From: Dyella flava | Lineage (GTDB): Bacteria > Pseudomonadota > Gammaproteobacteria > Xanthomonadales > Rhodanobacteraceae | Assembly (NCBI RefSeq): GCF_016904955.1 | Contig: NZ_JADIKE010000038.1 | Span: 310,001 to 374,000 of the forward strand | Direction: 5' to 3' | DNA length: 64,000 nt | In this document: piece by piece, positions 61,770 to 64,000 of the stretch | Numbering within the stretch: position 1 is the stretch's first letter | Layout: every line of letters begins with the position of its first letter | Notes under the pieces: model-generated | The model's database searches: none | Seen by the model: only the letters and a program-made list of their open reading frames with translations | What the model was told of the DNA's origin: nothing | Made by a program: the position numbers and the translations under genes

Positions 61770-62144
61770 ATGACGACAGTCAATCAGCTGGTGCGCAAAT
61801 CCCGCAGCCCGAAGAGCTATAAGAGTGCTTCTCCGGCCCTGCAAAGCAGCCCGCAACGTCGCGGCGTCTGCACGCGCGTGTATACCACCACCCCGAAAAA
61901 GCCGAACTCGGCGCTGCGTAAGGTTGCCAAGGTGCGCCTGACCAACGGTTACGAGGTCATCAGCTACATCGGTGGCGAAGGCCACAATCTGCAGGAGCAC
62001 TCGGTTGTGCTCATCCGTGGTGGCCGTGTGAAGGATCTGCCGGGTGTGCGTTACCACACCGTCCGCGGCAGCCTCGACTGCGCCGGCGTCACCAAGCGCC
62101 GCCAGGCTCGTTCGAAGTACGGCGCCAAGCGCCCGAAGAGCTAA
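61770..62144 (+). CDS. rpsL: 30S ribosomal protein S12
   Basis: The 124-residue protein lies in the decoding centre. Lys43 and Lys88, the sites of most streptomycin-resistance changes, are wild type (TTTPKKPNSALRK and GGRVKDLPGVRYH). The conserved GGEGHNLQEHSVVLIRGG loop and the basic tail are intact. It is the first gene of the str operon, 17 bp before rpsG. Confidence 0.98.
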   Translation: MTTVNQLVRKSRSPKSYKSASPALQSSPQRRGVCTRVYTTTPKKPNSALRKVAKVRLTNGYEVISYIGGEGHNLQEHSVVLIRGGRVKDLPGVRYHTVRGSLDCAGVTKRRQARSKYGAKRPKS

Positions 62145-62161
62145 GTTAAAGGACACGAAAC

Positions 62162-62629
62162 ATGTCGCGTAAAGGTTCCCATCCCGCCCGTCTGGTCCTG
62201 CCCGATCCCAAGCACGGCAGCCAGCTCATCGCCCGCTTCATCAACATGGTGATGAAGAGCGGCAAGAAGTCCGTCGCCGAAGCTATCGTCTACGGTGCGC
62301 TGGATCATCTCGGTGAAAAGCACGCCGAGCCGGTGCAGCTCGTCGAGAAGGCGCTGGGCAACATCGCCCCGGCCGTCGAGGTGAAGTCCCGTCGTGTGGG
62401 CGGCGCCACCTACCAGGTGCCGGTCGAAGTGCGCCCGGGTCGTCGTATGGCCTTGGCCATGCGCTGGGCGATCGAGGCCGCCCGCAAGCGTGGTGAAACG
62501 TCGATGCCGCGCAAGCTGGCTGCAGAATTGCTGGAAGCTTCCGAAAATCGCGGTGGTGCGATCAAGAAGCGTGAGGAAACGCACCGCATGGCGGAAGCCA
62601 ACAAGGCCTTCTCGCACTATCGCTGGTAA
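62162..62629 (+). CDS. rpsG: 30S ribosomal protein S7
   Basis: The 155-residue protein nucleates the 30S head and, in E. coli, represses the str operon. RNA-binding stretches are the N-terminal basic arm (MSRKGSHPARLVLPDPKHGS), YGALDHLGEKH and the helix set VEVRPGRRMALAMRWAIEAA. The C-terminus ends AFSHYRW, the short form. The fusA gene follows after 30 bp. Confidence 0.98.
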   Translation: MSRKGSHPARLVLPDPKHGSQLIARFINMVMKSGKKSVAEAIVYGALDHLGEKHAEPVQLVEKALGNIAPAVEVKSRRVGGATYQVPVEVRPGRRMALAMRWAIEAARKRGETSMPRKLAAELLEASENRGGAIKKREETHRMAEANKAFSHYRW

Positions 62630-62659
62630 GCAGTATCGTACGGATTCGAGGTTAGTACC

Positions 62660-64000
<1,341 letters not shown>

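Overview
The window is a GC-rich gammaproteobacterial chromosome segment. Gene content and order fit Xanthomonadales, most likely Rhodanobacteraceae (Dyella/Luteibacter/Rhodanobacter/Frateuria type). The evidence is a three-part proton-translocating transhydrogenase (pntAA/pntAB/pntB), a TMEM43-family protein, a sigma/DUF3619-like/DUF3106 cassette, the hemA/prfA and TPR-lolB-ispE-tRNA-Gln-prs-rplY-pth-ychF blocks, and a tRNA(Tyr-Gly-Thr)-tuf-tRNA(Trp)-secE-nusG-rplKAJL-rpoBC-rpsL-rpsG-fusA block. The species cannot be named from sequence alone.

Layout. 1-6.6 kb is accessory: the 3' end of a chaperone-usher fimbrial usher, a small uncertain ORF, a GTAG-headed REP-type palindrome, an OLD-family ATPase/Toprim gene, a gutted REP-associated transposase (RAYT) remnant, and an unrecognised 643-residue membrane protein. 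The OLD and membrane-protein genes look less GC-rich than their neighbours. A tRNA-Phe bounds this region. 6.8-19 kb is mostly housekeeping: ftsY-asmA-like-mutY-yggX as an overlapping cluster, then rsmD-coaD-lipoprotein-ferredoxin-ggt, an MBL-fold hydrolase, a TMEM43-like protein, a Nudix hydrolase, a 5'-3' exonuclease, a nitroreductase and cdd. 19-25.4 kb holds the transhydrogenase genes, with pntAA split from pntAB-pntB by about 3.3 kb carrying an acyltransferase-like membrane protein and an oppositely oriented sigma-factor cassette. 25.4-36 kb is mixed metabolism and envelope: sufT, a short asparaginase, acyl-CoA dehydrogenase and thioesterase, wrbA, yihY, a TlpA-like protein and acyP. It also holds a ppk2 gene broken by an in-frame stop and a divergent TPR/O-GlcNAc-transferase-like protein. 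36-46 kb is the hemA-prfA / lolB / prs / rplY / pth / ychF core, including an unusual GNAT-IspE fusion. 47-64 kb is the translation/transcription superblock, running off the right end inside fusA.

The most notable points are: (1) the GNAT-IspE fusion, whose kinase half has changed several normally invariant residues, including Asp to Glu at the catalytic position; (2) two copies, 27 kb apart, of a long palindrome whose arms differ by paired changes; (3) the REP palindrome and the deleted RAYT in the same accessory region as the OLD gene; (4) the ppk2 nonsense codon at the Walker A loop; (5) a three-tier nested hairpin between tuf and tRNA-Trp; (6) the interrupted transhydrogenase locus. I did not find a clearly new multi-gene system. 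The best candidate for unexplored function is the accessory block at 2.3-6.6 kb. No CRISPR array, intact insertion sequence, rRNA gene or replication origin was seen.
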